The notes below the pieces were generated by a model. That model saw only the letters and a program-made list of their open reading frames with translations. It searched no databases and was not told the DNA's origin. From Candidatus Pelagibacter sp. (GTDB lineage Bacteria > Pseudomonadota > Alphaproteobacteria > Pelagibacterales > Pelagibacteraceae), in assembly GCA_028139285.1 (NCBI GenBank), contig JAOINI010000003.1, forward strand, positions 47,343 through 111,342: a stretch of 64,000 bases of DNA, in the 5' to 3' direction. Positions 36,253 through 45,438 of the stretch are shown piece after piece. A program made the position numbers and the translations under genes. The stretch's first letter is position 1; each line of letters starts with the position of its first letter.

Positions 36253-36825
36253 TCACCCTTTTTTTTCCTCTTTTTGTGTGCTTTTTACATTTTTTTTCTT
36301 AGCTACACCCACCAAAGCTGGTCTTAACAATCTTTGACCTAGCATATAGCCAGGTTGAATTTCTTGAATAACTGACCCAGCCTCGCTTTTTTCATCCTCT
36401 ATTTCAGTCATTGCCTGGTGAAGATTAGGGTCGAATTTTTTGCCTTTAGCATCAATTTTCTTAATGTTATTTTTCTCAAAAATTGAGACTAAATCTTTCT
36501 CTATAATGTTAATATTTTCAAGAAATTTGTCTAAATCTTTATTTTCTTTTAATACAGCATCGTTCTTAATTGCATCTTTTGCTCGCTGTAAATTATCTAA
36601 TATTGACAAGCTTTCTTTTGCAAAATTAAAAGAACCGAACTCGAAAGCATCTTTGATCTCTTTTTCGAATCTTCTTCTTTGATTTTCAATCTCTGCCAAT
36701 GATCTTAATAATTTGTCTTCTGTTTCTTTCAACTTTTCTTCAAAATTTATTTCTTGCTTTGCGTCGTCTGAAAGCTCTTCAGAGTCCTTATTAATTTCCT
36801 TTTTTTTTTGCTTATCATCTGACAT
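36253..36825 (-). CDS. grpE: Nucleotide exchange factor GrpE
   Basis: Releases ADP from DnaK. The protein of about 190 aa has an acidic, Lys/Glu-rich coiled-coil N-terminus, then AEIENQRRRFEKEIKDAFEFG (the family's 'A-x-x-x-N-x-x-x-R' helix). The C-terminal beta domain has KKFDPNLHQAMTEIE and IQPGYMLGQRLLRPALVGVAK. I choose the ATG at 36825; a TTG one codon earlier is less likely. hrcA, the common partner in other alphaproteobacteria, is not upstream. Confidence 0.96.
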   Translation of the reverse strand: MSDDKQKKKEINKDSEELSDDAKQEINFEEKLKETEDKLLRSLAEIENQRRRFEKEIKDAFEFGSFNFAKESLSILDNLQRAKDAIKNDAVLKENKDLDKFLENINIIEKDLVSIFEKNNIKKIDAKGKKFDPNLHQAMTEIEDEKSEAGSVIQEIQPGYMLGQRLLRPALVGVAKKKNVKSTQKEEKKG

Positions 36826-36837
36826 CAAGGTGCTATA

Positions 36838-36861
36838 TAGTAATTCTTCTAAAAATTACTA
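36838..36861. promoter_or_regulatory. Inverted repeat between grpE and rdgB (operator candidate)
   Basis: TAGTAATT (36838-36845) and AATTACTA (36854-36861) form a perfect 8-bp inverted repeat with an 8-nt spacer. It fills most of the 43-bp divergent gap between the grpE and rdgB start codons. The geometry recalls operator sites such as CIRCE but the sequence differs. Confidence 0.45.
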
Positions 36862-36868
36862 GACTGAA

Positions 36869-37444
36869 ATGAAAAAAATTTTAATTGGCACTCATAATAG
36901 TGGAAAATTCAAGGAAATTGCATATTTAATATCAAACAAATTTAAGAAAATATCACCTATTAAATTGAAAATAAGAAGCCCAAAAGAGACAGGTAAAACA
37001 TTTAAATCTAACTCAAAACTAAAGGCAAATTTTTTTTCAAAATTTGTAAATTTTCCAGTGATTTCTGATGACTCAGGATTGTGTATAAAGTTATTAAATA
37101 ATGCTCCAGGTGTTTATTCGGCTAGATTGGCAAAAAAGAAAGGAGGTTTTAATAATGCAATGAAGTATATCCTAAAAAAATTAAAAAACAAAAAAAACCG
37201 TTCGGCTTTTTTTGTTTGTAGTTTAACCTACAAATCCCAAACTAATAAAGTCATAAATGTCGAAGGAAAGATTTTCGGAAAAATATCAAACAAAATTTTA
37301 GGAAAAAATGGCTTTGGATATGATCCAATTTTTATTCCTAATTCTTACAAGGAAACTTATGGACAAATGAAAAAAAGAAAAAAAATGAAAATAGATCACA
37401 GGCATCTTGCTTTTAAAAAATTAAAAAAAAAAGTTAATATTTGA
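36869..37444 (+). CDS. rdgB: XTP/dITP diphosphatase (RdgB/HAM1)
   Basis: Removes ITP, dITP and XTP from nucleotide pools. The 191-aa product has the opening ILIGTHNSGKFKEI (the T-x-N-x-x-K-x-x-E substrate loop), FPVISDDSGLCI (metal-binding Asp), GVYSARLAKK and FGYDPIFIPNSYKETYGQM, all family blocks. It diverges from grpE across 43 bp holding the inverted repeat at 36838-36861. The end overlaps the convergent LpoA-like gene by 11 bp. Confidence 0.96.
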   Translation: MKKILIGTHNSGKFKEIAYLISNKFKKISPIKLKIRSPKETGKTFKSNSKLKANFFSKFVNFPVISDDSGLCIKLLNNAPGVYSARLAKKKGGFNNAMKYILKKLKNKKNRSAFFVCSLTYKSQTNKVINVEGKIFGKISNKILGKNGFGYDPIFIPNSYKETYGQMKKRKKMKIDHRHLAFKKLKKKVNI

Positions 37445-38588
37445 TAAATTTATTATTTTCTGTTTTATAAATTTCGAGTTCTTGCGTCACTCTTTTGTCT
37501 TTAAAACTGAAAGTGCCAATTTTTCCCTTAATTTTGTTTTTAAAAGTAAAGTCATTTATTGAATTCAAATTGCCATTTTTCTTCCAAGCATAATAAATTA
37601 AGCCGATCGCGTCATACGTAAGGATTGTTATTTCATTGGGATATTTATTAAACCTCTTGAAATAATTATTATTATATTTCTTGAATTCTTTATAGTTTAC
37701 CGAAGGGTAATAAATAGTTTTGATTGTGTTCTCATAAAAAATACTCTCATCAAACCACTGATTTACTGTTGTAAACAAAACTTTATCTTGATTTACATCG
37801 GTATATACCAATGAGGTTAAAACACTTTTAAGATTATTTCCAAAATCAATTATAATTACAGAGTCGAAATTAACATCCCCAAGTGTATAAAGTTGCTCTA
37901 GCCTTTCTAGTGCTTTAGTAGATTGTTCATCGTCCTTATCCTCAAACATTTTTTTCCTAAGTTTTAAATTATTTTTTCTTTGAGAATAATTTGTAAGAGT
38001 TTCTATCTCACCAGTTAACACTTGAGGATTTGGGTTGTATTTAAAAGTTCTTATACTATCTAAGTTCATCTCCTTTAATTTTTGTTCAATGAAATTTGTG
38101 TACTGGTTCTCTGGAAACATAATAACAGTTTTATTTTTTTTTTCTTTTTTTATAAAATTAATTAATGAAGTTAGCTGAGACTCTAAACTTACTCCAATAC
38201 TTATAATATTGTCTGAAAATTTTGGTGAAATGTTTGATGGTGAGATGAAAACTAAATCATTAAATTTTTTTACCTCATTAAAGTCCTCATTATTTATTGG
38301 GCCTAATATAATTTTTATTCCTTTAGATTTTATGTCTTTTATTGCATTATTAAGTTTTTCTTTATCGTTATACCCCGAATCCCTAGGGACTATAAAAACA
38401 TTTTTATCTCCTATTTCATCTAGAGCTAGTTGTGAAGAGTATAAAAGAGAATTACCCAATTCAGCTAATTCTCCAGTTAAAGGAGCTATCAAACCAATTT
38501 TTAAGATTTTGTTTTCTTCCGCAAGTAGTAAATTGGTATTAAAAAGAATTGTTAAATAAGTTAAAATAGTTAATAATTTTTTTTTCAT
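37434..38588 (-). CDS. Penicillin-binding protein activator (LpoA-like) / periplasmic binding fold
   Basis: A 384-aa periplasmic protein with a signal peptide (MKKKLLTILTYLTILFNTNLLLA) and a two-lobe type 1 periplasmic-binding fold: KIGLIAPLTGELAELGNSLLYSSQLALDEI, then KIILGPINNEDF, FISPSNISPKF and ILTYDAIGLIYYAW. In alphaproteobacteria the gene divergent from rsmI is annotated as penicillin-binding protein activator, related to E. coli LpoA's C-terminal domain. An amino-acid-binding role is the alternative, but no ABC transporter genes accompany it. Its start is 3 bp from the divergent rsmI start. Confidence 0.8.
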   Translation of the reverse strand: MKKKLLTILTYLTILFNTNLLLAEENKILKIGLIAPLTGELAELGNSLLYSSQLALDEIGDKNVFIVPRDSGYNDKEKLNNAIKDIKSKGIKIILGPINNEDFNEVKKFNDLVFISPSNISPKFSDNIISIGVSLESQLTSLINFIKKEKKNKTVIMFPENQYTNFIEQKLKEMNLDSIRTFKYNPNPQVLTGEIETLTNYSQRKNNLKLRKKMFEDKDDEQSTKALERLEQLYTLGDVNFDSVIIIDFGNNLKSVLTSLVYTDVNQDKVLFTTVNQWFDESIFYENTIKTIYYPSVNYKEFKKYNNNYFKRFNKYPNEITILTYDAIGLIYYAWKKNGNLNSINDFTFKNKIKGKIGTFSFKDKRVTQELEIYKTENNKFIKY

Positions 38589-38591
38589 ATT

Positions 38592-39431
38592 ATGAGTCTT
38601 GTCCCCAACAGTTTATATATTGTTTCAACCCCGATTGGAAACCTTGATGATATAACCTTAAGAGCAATCAATGTGCTTAAAAACTCAGATCTTATTTTAT
38701 GTGAAGATACAAGACGCTCCCTTAAATTACTAAATCATTTAAACATTAAAAAAAAACTTATTTCTTTTCATAAATTTAATGAAAGAAAAAAAACTTTAAT
38801 AGCAATAGAATACATTAAACAGGGCAAAATTTTGTCTTTAATTTCAGATGCTGGAACACCTTCAATATCTGACCCAGGACGATCTCTAATCAATGAATGC
38901 ATTAAAGAAAAAATAGAAATTATTCCAATTCCTGGAGCGTCATCTGTACTATCAGCGATGAGCGTATCTGGTTTTAATGATCAATTTATTTTCTATGGTT
39001 TTTTACCTAAAAAAGAAAACGATTTAGAAAAAGTGTTAAAATCACTATCTGAAATAAATTATTCACAGGTTTTTTTTGCACCTTCAAATAAACTTAACCT
39101 TTATATTCAAAATTTTAAAAAATATTATTCTGGGCGAAAATTATTGATTGCCAAAGAAATTACAAAGTTACACGAAGCCTTTTTTAGAGATAGTATAGAT
39201 AATTTTAAACTGTTTAAAACTTCTCTTAAAGGTGAATTTACGATTGTAATATCAGAAAAAGATATTAAGGATAAAATATTTAATGAAAAAAATATTGCAA
39301 AAAAAGCAAAAAAATATTTAAAAAAATTAAGCGTGAAAGATACAGTTGATATTATTTTTAAAAGTGAAAAAATTAATAAAAAAAAAATATATCAATTATG
39401 TTTAAAAATTAAGAATGAAAAAATTTCTTAG
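38592..39431 (+). CDS. rsmI: 16S rRNA (cytidine1402-2'-O)-methyltransferase RsmI
   Basis: Methylates the 2'-OH of C1402 in the decoding centre. The 279-aa protein has LYIVSTPIGNLDDITLRAINVL, LILCEDTRRSLKLLNHL and ISDAGTPSISDPG. IPGASSVLSAMSVSG and FYGFLPKK follow, the canonical RsmI blocks. The usual downstream yraN (UPF0102) gene is not here. Instead the frame overlaps a BON-domain lipoprotein by 17 bp. Confidence 0.97.
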   Translation: MSLVPNSLYIVSTPIGNLDDITLRAINVLKNSDLILCEDTRRSLKLLNHLNIKKKLISFHKFNERKKTLIAIEYIKQGKILSLISDAGTPSISDPGRSLINECIKEKIEIIPIPGASSVLSAMSVSGFNDQFIFYGFLPKKENDLEKVLKSLSEINYSQVFFAPSNKLNLYIQNFKKYYSGRKLLIAKEITKLHEAFFRDSIDNFKLFKTSLKGEFTIVISEKDIKDKIFNEKNIAKKAKKYLKKLSVKDTVDIIFKSEKINKKKIYQLCLKIKNEKIS

Positions 39432-39993
39432 TATTCTAATTATTTTAACGCTCACATCATGCTCATCTGTAAGTAGATTTGGAGCAGGAGTTGATATAAC
39501 CTTTGATCCAAGAACAATCGGTATGCAAATTGATGATGCTATAATGCAAAAAAATTTATCAGCTAGACTTGCTCTGACAGAAAAAAAATATTTTTTATCT
39601 ATTCAATCCGAAGTGAGAGATGGTAATATTTTTCTATCTGGAAAAGTAGAGGAACCAGAGGAGAAAATTAAAATTACCAAGATGGCTTGGGAAACTAAAG
39701 GTGTTAGATCTGTTAAAAATGCGATCACTATAAAAGGCCAATCTAATTTTAAAAGCACTGCAAAAGATATTTTAATTACAAGTCAACTTAGGGCAGCTTT
39801 AATTTTAAACAAAAAAACAAAAGCGAGAAACTATACTTTGGAAACAATTAATAAAACTATTTATATTTTTGGCATAGCTATGGACCAAGATGAAAAAAAA
39901 GAGGTCATTGATGAAGCAAATAAAATTTATGATGTAAATAAAGTTATTCCTTCAATTTACTTAGCTAGTGAATTAAGTCGCAGTAAGCTTTAG
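39415..39993 (+). CDS. BON-domain outer-membrane lipoprotein (DolP/YraP-like)
   Basis: A 192-aa envelope protein with a lipoprotein signal (FLSILIILTLTSC; Cys near residue 16) and two BON domains (about residues 45-110 and 118-190). Each shows the pattern 'V-x-x-G-x-I/V-x-L-x-G' (SEVRDGNIFLSGKVEEP and LETINKTIYIFGIAMDQ). E. coli DolP binds anionic phospholipid and supports outer-membrane integrity; a similar role is inferred. rsmI-linked placement is shared with E. coli yraP. It ends against convergent malic enzyme. Confidence 0.88.
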   Translation: MKKFLSILIILTLTSCSSVSRFGAGVDITFDPRTIGMQIDDAIMQKNLSARLALTEKKYFLSIQSEVRDGNIFLSGKVEEPEEKIKITKMAWETKGVRSVKNAITIKGQSNFKSTAKDILITSQLRAALILNKKTKARNYTLETINKTIYIFGIAMDQDEKKEVIDEANKIYDVNKVIPSIYLASELSRSKL

Positions 39994-42272
39994 CTTGAGT
40001 AATCTATTACATCTGAAGAGTAGGCAGCTATTGAAGCGAGATTTAAAATCTCGGAAGTACTAGCTCTCAAAGGTGCAACCTCAATAGGTGATCCCAACCC
40101 AATCAATAAAGGTCCAATTAATTTTCCTCCACCAAATACTTTCATCAATTTTGTTGATATTGCAGCGCTATGTAAAGCTGGCATGATCAAAATATTGGCA
40201 TTGCCAACTATTTTTGAAAAAGGATAAACATCTTGGTAAATTGGATTTAATGCTACATCTGGCTGCATTTCTCCATCAAAATCGAAATCAACTTTTTCTT
40301 TTTTCAACAATTCTATTGCGTCTCTAACATGTTTAGTATTTTTTGATATAGGTTTTCCAAAAGTAGAATGAGATAAAAATGCAACTTTTGGATCAAATCC
40401 AAATAATCTCGCAATCCTGACACAAGATTTAGATACTTTAACCAACCTCTCTGGAGACGGAAAATCTTGAACGTTTGTATCAGCTACTAAAATTGTTTTC
40501 CCTTTCAAAGTTATCATGGTCATGCCAAATATTTCTTCTCCAGGCCTTGGATCTGTAACTTTTTTAAGTTTTTCAATGGAAGCCGCGTAGTGTCTGATGT
40601 TTCCTGTAACCATTGCATCCGCATCTTTACAAGCAATCATAGATGCTCCCCAGGCTATACGCTCATTCCTAACTAATCGATCTACATCTCTTTCTAGTTG
40701 TCCTTCTCGTTGAAGTCTTTTGTATAAATGCTTTACATATTTCTCTCTTTTTTCTTTATCTGTAGAATTTACAATCTCAATCTTATAATTTTCATCGAGA
40801 CCAATATTTCTAAGTTGTTCTTTAATTCTTTTTTCTGCGCCAATCAAAATTGGAGTTCCTAATTTGTTACGCCCAAATTCAATTGCTGCCTTTAACATAT
40901 TTTCATCTTCTCCTTCCGCGAATATTACTCTTTTTGGATTCTTTCTAACTTTTGCATTAATACCCTGCATAAGTGACATTGTTGGATCTAAACGATTTGT
41001 CAACTGATCTTTATATAATTCTAAATCCGGAATTTTTTTTCTTGCTACACCACTTTTCATAGCAGCTTGTGCCACTGCTGAGGGAATTACACTAATCAAT
41101 CTTGGATCAAATGTAGAAGGTATAATATAATCTTTTCCATACCTAGGTCTGTCACCACCATAAGCCGAGACAACTTCATCAGGAACATTTTCTCTTGCTA
41201 AAAGTGCTATAGCATTAGCTGCAGCTACTTTCATTTCTTCATTAATTTCTTTAGCTCTTACATCTAGCGCACCTCTAAAAATATATGGAAAACCAATTAA
41301 ATTATTGACCTGGTTTGGATAATCTGATCTACCTGTTGCAATAATTGCGTCAGATCTTACCTCTTTTATTAACTCTGGTTTAATTTCAGGATCAGGATTA
41401 GCACATGCAAATATTATTGGATTTTTAGACATGCTTTTAATCATCTCCTTGGAGACAACATCTTTAGCAGATAAACCTAAAAATACATCAGCACCATTAA
41501 TAGCTTCATCTAGAGTTCTAAGTTTTGTATCAATTGCAAATGCAGATTTAAATTGATCGATATTTTTACGACCTTTATAAATAACTCCTTTACTATCACA
41601 CATGATAATATTTTCATTATTAACACCAGAACTTTTAAATAAATTTGCACATGCTTGCGCTGAAGCTCCAGCTCCATTAACAACAACTTTTACTTTATCT
41701 ATTTTTTTTTTTGAAATATCTAATGCGTTTATTAGTGCTGCTGTTGTAATAATTGCAGTTCCATGTTGGTCATCGTGAAAGATCGGAATATCTAAAAGTT
41801 CTTTTAATTTTTGCTCAATTATAAAACAATCAGGTGCTGCTATATCTTCAAGGTTTATACCTCCAAATGTACCACCAATATTTTTTATTGTTTCTATTAT
41901 TGCGTCAGGGTTATTATTGTTAATTTCAATATCTATAGAGTCTATATCGGCAAATCTTTTAAATAAAACAGATTTACCTTCCATCACTGGTTTAGAGGCT
42001 AAAGCTCCCAAATTTCCTAGGCCTAAAATTGCAGATCCATTGCTTATCACCGCTACCAAATTACCTTTACTAGTATAATCATAAGCTAAGTCGGGATTTT
42101 TTGCGATTTCTTTTACAGGTGCAGCAACCCCTGGTGAATATGCAAGTGATAGATCTCTTTTAGTTGTAAGAGGCTTGCTAGAATTGATCTCAATTTTGCC
42201 TGACTTTCCATTTATATGGAAATCAAGAGCCTCTTTATCTGTATAATGATCAATTTCTGTTTTCTTTGGCAT
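39990..42272 (-). CDS. maeB: NADP-dependent malic enzyme with phosphotransacetylase-like domain
   Basis: Oxidatively decarboxylates malate to pyruvate. The 760-aa MaeB type has an N-terminal malic domain (LAYSPGVAAPVKEIAKNP, then FHDDQHGTA) and an NAD(P)-binding domain (VVVNGAGASAQACANLF near residue 195). From about residue 440 there is a phosphotransacetylase-like regulatory domain (VIFAEGEDENMLKAAIEF) thought to sense acetyl-CoA. It stands alone on its strand. Confidence 0.96.
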   Translation of the reverse strand: MPKKTEIDHYTDKEALDFHINGKSGKIEINSSKPLTTKRDLSLAYSPGVAAPVKEIAKNPDLAYDYTSKGNLVAVISNGSAILGLGNLGALASKPVMEGKSVLFKRFADIDSIDIEINNNNPDAIIETIKNIGGTFGGINLEDIAAPDCFIIEQKLKELLDIPIFHDDQHGTAIITTAALINALDISKKKIDKVKVVVNGAGASAQACANLFKSSGVNNENIIMCDSKGVIYKGRKNIDQFKSAFAIDTKLRTLDEAINGADVFLGLSAKDVVSKEMIKSMSKNPIIFACANPDPEIKPELIKEVRSDAIIATGRSDYPNQVNNLIGFPYIFRGALDVRAKEINEEMKVAAANAIALLARENVPDEVVSAYGGDRPRYGKDYIIPSTFDPRLISVIPSAVAQAAMKSGVARKKIPDLELYKDQLTNRLDPTMSLMQGINAKVRKNPKRVIFAEGEDENMLKAAIEFGRNKLGTPILIGAEKRIKEQLRNIGLDENYKIEIVNSTDKEKREKYVKHLYKRLQREGQLERDVDRLVRNERIAWGASMIACKDADAMVTGNIRHYAASIEKLKKVTDPRPGEEIFGMTMITLKGKTILVADTNVQDFPSPERLVKVSKSCVRIARLFGFDPKVAFLSHSTFGKPISKNTKHVRDAIELLKKEKVDFDFDGEMQPDVALNPIYQDVYPFSKIVGNANILIMPALHSAAISTKLMKVFGGGKLIGPLLIGLGSPIEVAPLRASTSEILNLASIAAYSSDVIDYSS

Positions 42273-42342
42273 TTATTTTAATGAGTATGTAATATAAAGA
42301 ATGCAAATTCACTATAAATTTATGGCTTAATTTAGATTTTAC

Positions 42343-43869
42343 ATGAACTTACTGTCTTCAGCCACAATTTTCAGTTTTTTTACACTTATTAGCAGGATAC
42401 TAGGCTACTTAAGAGATATCTTAATTGCCTTCTTCTTGGGAGCATCAATATTCGCTGATGCCTTTTTTGTAGCATTCAGATTGCCCAATACTTTTAGAAG
42501 GCTTTTTGCTGAAGGCACATTTAATGCTGCTTTTATACCTAGCTATACAGCTGCAAAATTAAAAAATAAAAAAAAAGGTAAAAAATTCGCTGATGATGTT
42601 TTAAGTATTTTATTATTTATTTTAATTTTCATAGTTACTATAGCAGAAATATTTACCCCTTATTTACTATACTTAATCGCTCCAGGTTTTGTGGTCGATG
42701 ATATTAAATTTAATTTAGCCGTAGAATTTACAAGAATTACTTTCCCTTTCTTACTATTTGTGAGTCTTGCCTCTTTTTTTTCAGGAATTTTAAATTCATA
42801 TAACAAGTTTGCTGCTGCAGCTGCAGCACCAATAATTTTGAATGTAGTGTTAATAGTAGTTATATACATTTCTTACATAGAAAATTTTAATATAGCTAAA
42901 CAGTTATCTTATGGAGTTACATTTGCTGGAATACTTCAATTAATTTTTTTAATTTTTTTAACTTATAAATTTTATAAACCAAAAATAAAGTTTTTATTTA
43001 TCATTTCAAAAGAAGTAAAATTTTTCTTTAAAAAATTATTACCAAGTATATTTTCTTCTGGAGTAACTCAAATAAATATTTTAGTTGGCACAATAATTGC
43101 TTCCTTCCAATCTGGTGCAGTTTCATATTTATATTATGCAGAGAGAGTTTACCAAATTAACTTAGCGTTAGCAGGTATTGCTGTAGGGACTGTTTCATTG
43201 CCAGTTCTATCAAAGTCAATTAAATCAAAAAATTTATTTAAAATTTTTAATATTCAAAACAAATCTATTCAGTTATCTTTGCTTCTATCAATTCCTGCAA
43301 GTTTAGGACTAATTTTAGCTTCAGAAGAAATAGTTAATGGACTATTCGGCTATGGCTCATTTACTTTTGAAGATGTAAAAATAACATCTAATGCTTTGAA
43401 GTTGTTTGGTTATGGTGTTGTCGCCTTCGCGTTAATCAAAATATTATCAAACTTTTTCTTTGCAAGAGATAATACAAAAATACCATTTTATATTTCTACG
43501 TTGATTGTTTTTCTAAATATATTTATTAGCATAAGTTTTTTTAATCAAATAGGATTTTTGATAATTCCTATAGCTACATCTATTTCGACTTGGATAGGAG
43601 TTTTTTTATTTTTATATATTTTATTTAGAAAAAAATTCATTAATGTTAAAAAAGAATTAATAAATAATATTTTAAAAATATTAATTTCATCAATAATCAT
43701 GTCTTTTACTCTGGTAATTTCATTGGAAAAATTCTCAAGTTATCTTGATTATGAGTACATTTATAAGTCAATTTACTTAATAATTATTATAGGTTTCGTA
43801 GGAATTATTTATTTGTTATCTTGTTATTTATTAGGCTTATTAAAAATTAAAAGTTATAAAACGAATTAA
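42343..43869 (+). CDS. murJ: Lipid II flippase MurJ
   Basis: Flips lipid II across the inner membrane for peptidoglycan synthesis. The 508-aa multi-spanning protein of about 14 hydrophobic segments opens with SRILGYLRDILIAFFLGAS and has FRLPNTFRRLFAEGTFNAAFIPSY, the most conserved MurJ stretch with functional Arg residues, near residues 46-69. It is followed by trpS with no gap. In some proteobacteria mviN also neighbours trpS and nfu, as here. Confidence 0.96.
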   Translation: MNLLSSATIFSFFTLISRILGYLRDILIAFFLGASIFADAFFVAFRLPNTFRRLFAEGTFNAAFIPSYTAAKLKNKKKGKKFADDVLSILLFILIFIVTIAEIFTPYLLYLIAPGFVVDDIKFNLAVEFTRITFPFLLFVSLASFFSGILNSYNKFAAAAAAPIILNVVLIVVIYISYIENFNIAKQLSYGVTFAGILQLIFLIFLTYKFYKPKIKFLFIISKEVKFFFKKLLPSIFSSGVTQINILVGTIIASFQSGAVSYLYYAERVYQINLALAGIAVGTVSLPVLSKSIKSKNLFKIFNIQNKSIQLSLLLSIPASLGLILASEEIVNGLFGYGSFTFEDVKITSNALKLFGYGVVAFALIKILSNFFFARDNTKIPFYISTLIVFLNIFISISFFNQIGFLIIPIATSISTWIGVFLFLYILFRKKFINVKKELINNILKILISSIIMSFTLVISLEKFSSYLDYEYIYKSIYLIIIIGFVGIIYLLSCYLLGLLKIKSYKTN

Positions 43870-44874
43870 ATGAATAAAAAAAAATTAGTATTTTCTGGTG
43901 TTCAGCCTACTGGAAATTTACATTTAGGAAATTATCTTGGAGCTTTAAAAAACTTTGTATCACTTCAAAAAGAAATGCGTTGTATTTATTGTGTCGTAGA
44001 TTTACATGCTATTACAGTTTTTCAAAATCCTAATGAATTAAAGGATAACGTTTTAGAGACAGTTGCTAGTTTTTTGGCAACAGGGCTTAATCCTGACAAA
44101 AGTATAATATTCAATCAGTCCTCAGTGTCAGGCCACGCTGAACTGGCATGGATCTTAAATTGCATTTCTAGGATTGGATGGTTAAATAGAATGACTCAAT
44201 TTAAAGATAAGGCCGGATCAGATAAAGAAAAGGCAAGCGTTGGATTATATATTTATCCCAATCTTATGGCTGCAGATATTCTACTTTATAAAGCAACGCA
44301 CGTTCCTGTCGGAGCAGACCAAAAACAGCATTTAGAACTATCAAGAGATATTGCTCAAAAATTTAACAATGATTTTAAATGTAAAGATTTTTTTCCTTTA
44401 CCAGAGCCTCTTATTCCTAAAAATATTTCTAGAGTAATGAGCTTAAGAGATGGAACTAAAAAGATGAGTAAATCTGAAGAGTCAGATTATTCTCGAATAA
44501 ACTTAAAAGACTCTGCTGAGGAAATTGATAAAAAAATAAAAAAAGCTAAATCAGATTCAGAGCAAATTCCAGATAATTTAAAATCTTTGGAAAAAAAACC
44601 GGAGGCATTCAACTTAATAAATATATATTCAGAACTATCAAAACAAAGTTTGGACAAAGTGTTAAACGAAATGTCAGGAAAAGCGTATTCATTTTTAAAA
44701 CAAGAGTTAGCGGATCTTTTAATTAGCGAAATTACACCTGTAGGAAAAGAGATAAAAAAACTTTTAGGTGATAAAGCTCACCTTGAGCAAATTTTGAAAA
44801 AAGGCAAGGAAAAAGCCAATATTATTGCTGAGGAAAACCTTAAAATTATACGTGAAAAAGTAGGTTTGATATAA
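43870..44874 (+). CDS. trpS: Tryptophanyl-tRNA synthetase
   Basis: Charges tRNA-Trp. The 334-aa class I enzyme has the HIGH-type motif as [17 protein letters not shown] (near residues 10-26), then [39 protein letters not shown] and the KMSKS motif as KKMSKSEES near residue 197. Length is normal. It starts at the base after the murJ stop and leaves 12 bp to nfu. Confidence 0.98.
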   Translation: MNKKKLVFSGVQPTGNLHLGNYLGALKNFVSLQKEMRCIYCVVDLHAITVFQNPNELKDNVLETVASFLATGLNPDKSIIFNQSSVSGHAELAWILNCISRIGWLNRMTQFKDKAGSDKEKASVGLYIYPNLMAADILLYKATHVPVGADQKQHLELSRDIAQKFNNDFKCKDFFPLPEPLIPKNISRVMSLRDGTKKMSKSEESDYSRINLKDSAEEIDKKIKKAKSDSEQIPDNLKSLEKKPEAFNLINIYSELSKQSLDKVLNEMSGKAYSFLKQELADLLISEITPVGKEIKKLLGDKAHLEQILKKGKEKANIIAEENLKIIREKVGLI

Positions 44875-44886
44875 TATAAATTTCCT

Positions 44887-45435
44887 ATGATACAAACAGA
44901 GTCTACACCAAATCCAAATTCGTTGAAATTTCTTTCAGAAAATATTATTTCAGCTATTGGTACCGAGGAATTTCAAAAAGATAAAGCTAAAGAATTGTCT
45001 AATATTTTTATTAAAGAACTTTTAGAATTCAAAGGTGTAGAACTTGTTCTCTTATCCAAAAATTTTTTATCAGTCAAAAAAACAGAAGATGTATCTTGGA
45101 ACGAACTTAAACCTATGGTTATTTCCCATCTAAACCACTATTTTGAAAATAATAATGAACCTATATTAAAAGACAACAAGAATAAAGTTTTTAAGCAAAT
45201 TGATGATGACGAAACAGTAAAGAAAATTATAGATGTTTTAGATACAAAAATTAGACCTGCAGTCGCAAGAGATGGGGGTGATATAAAATTCAAATCTTTT
45301 GTCAATGGCGTTGTGAAGGTAGAGTTACAAGGTAGTTGCTCTGGGTGCCCCAGCTCATTAATGACTTTAAAACAAGGGGTCCAAAATCTTCTAAAACATT
45401 ATGTTAAAGAGGTTAACTCTGTAGAGGCAATTTAA
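44887..45435 (+). CDS. NifU-like Fe-S scaffold/carrier protein (Nfu)
   Basis: Carries Fe-S clusters to target enzymes. The 182-aa product has an Nfu N-terminal domain (TESTPNPNSLKFL at the start is its signature) and a C-terminal NifU domain with the cluster-binding CSGC at residues 151-154 within VELQGSCSGCPSSLMTLKQGV. The mitochondrial NFU1-like two-domain form is standard in alphaproteobacteria. It lies between trpS and a Bax-like gene, 3 bp before the latter. Confidence 0.94.
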   Translation: MIQTESTPNPNSLKFLSENIISAIGTEEFQKDKAKELSNIFIKELLEFKGVELVLLSKNFLSVKKTEDVSWNELKPMVISHLNHYFENNNEPILKDNKNKVFKQIDDDETVKKIIDVLDTKIRPAVARDGGDIKFKSFVNGVVKVELQGSCSGCPSSLMTLKQGVQNLLKHYVKEVNSVEAI

Positions 45436-45438
45436 AAT

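Noticed and set aside
39965..39996. Hairpin AAGCT-TT-AGCTT at the BON/maeB junction as terminator
   Set aside because: Stem of only five pairs, loop too small and no T tract.
42660..42869. 69-codon minus-strand ORF with an alanine run
   Set aside because: Complement of an alanine-rich membrane helix in murJ; a shadow.
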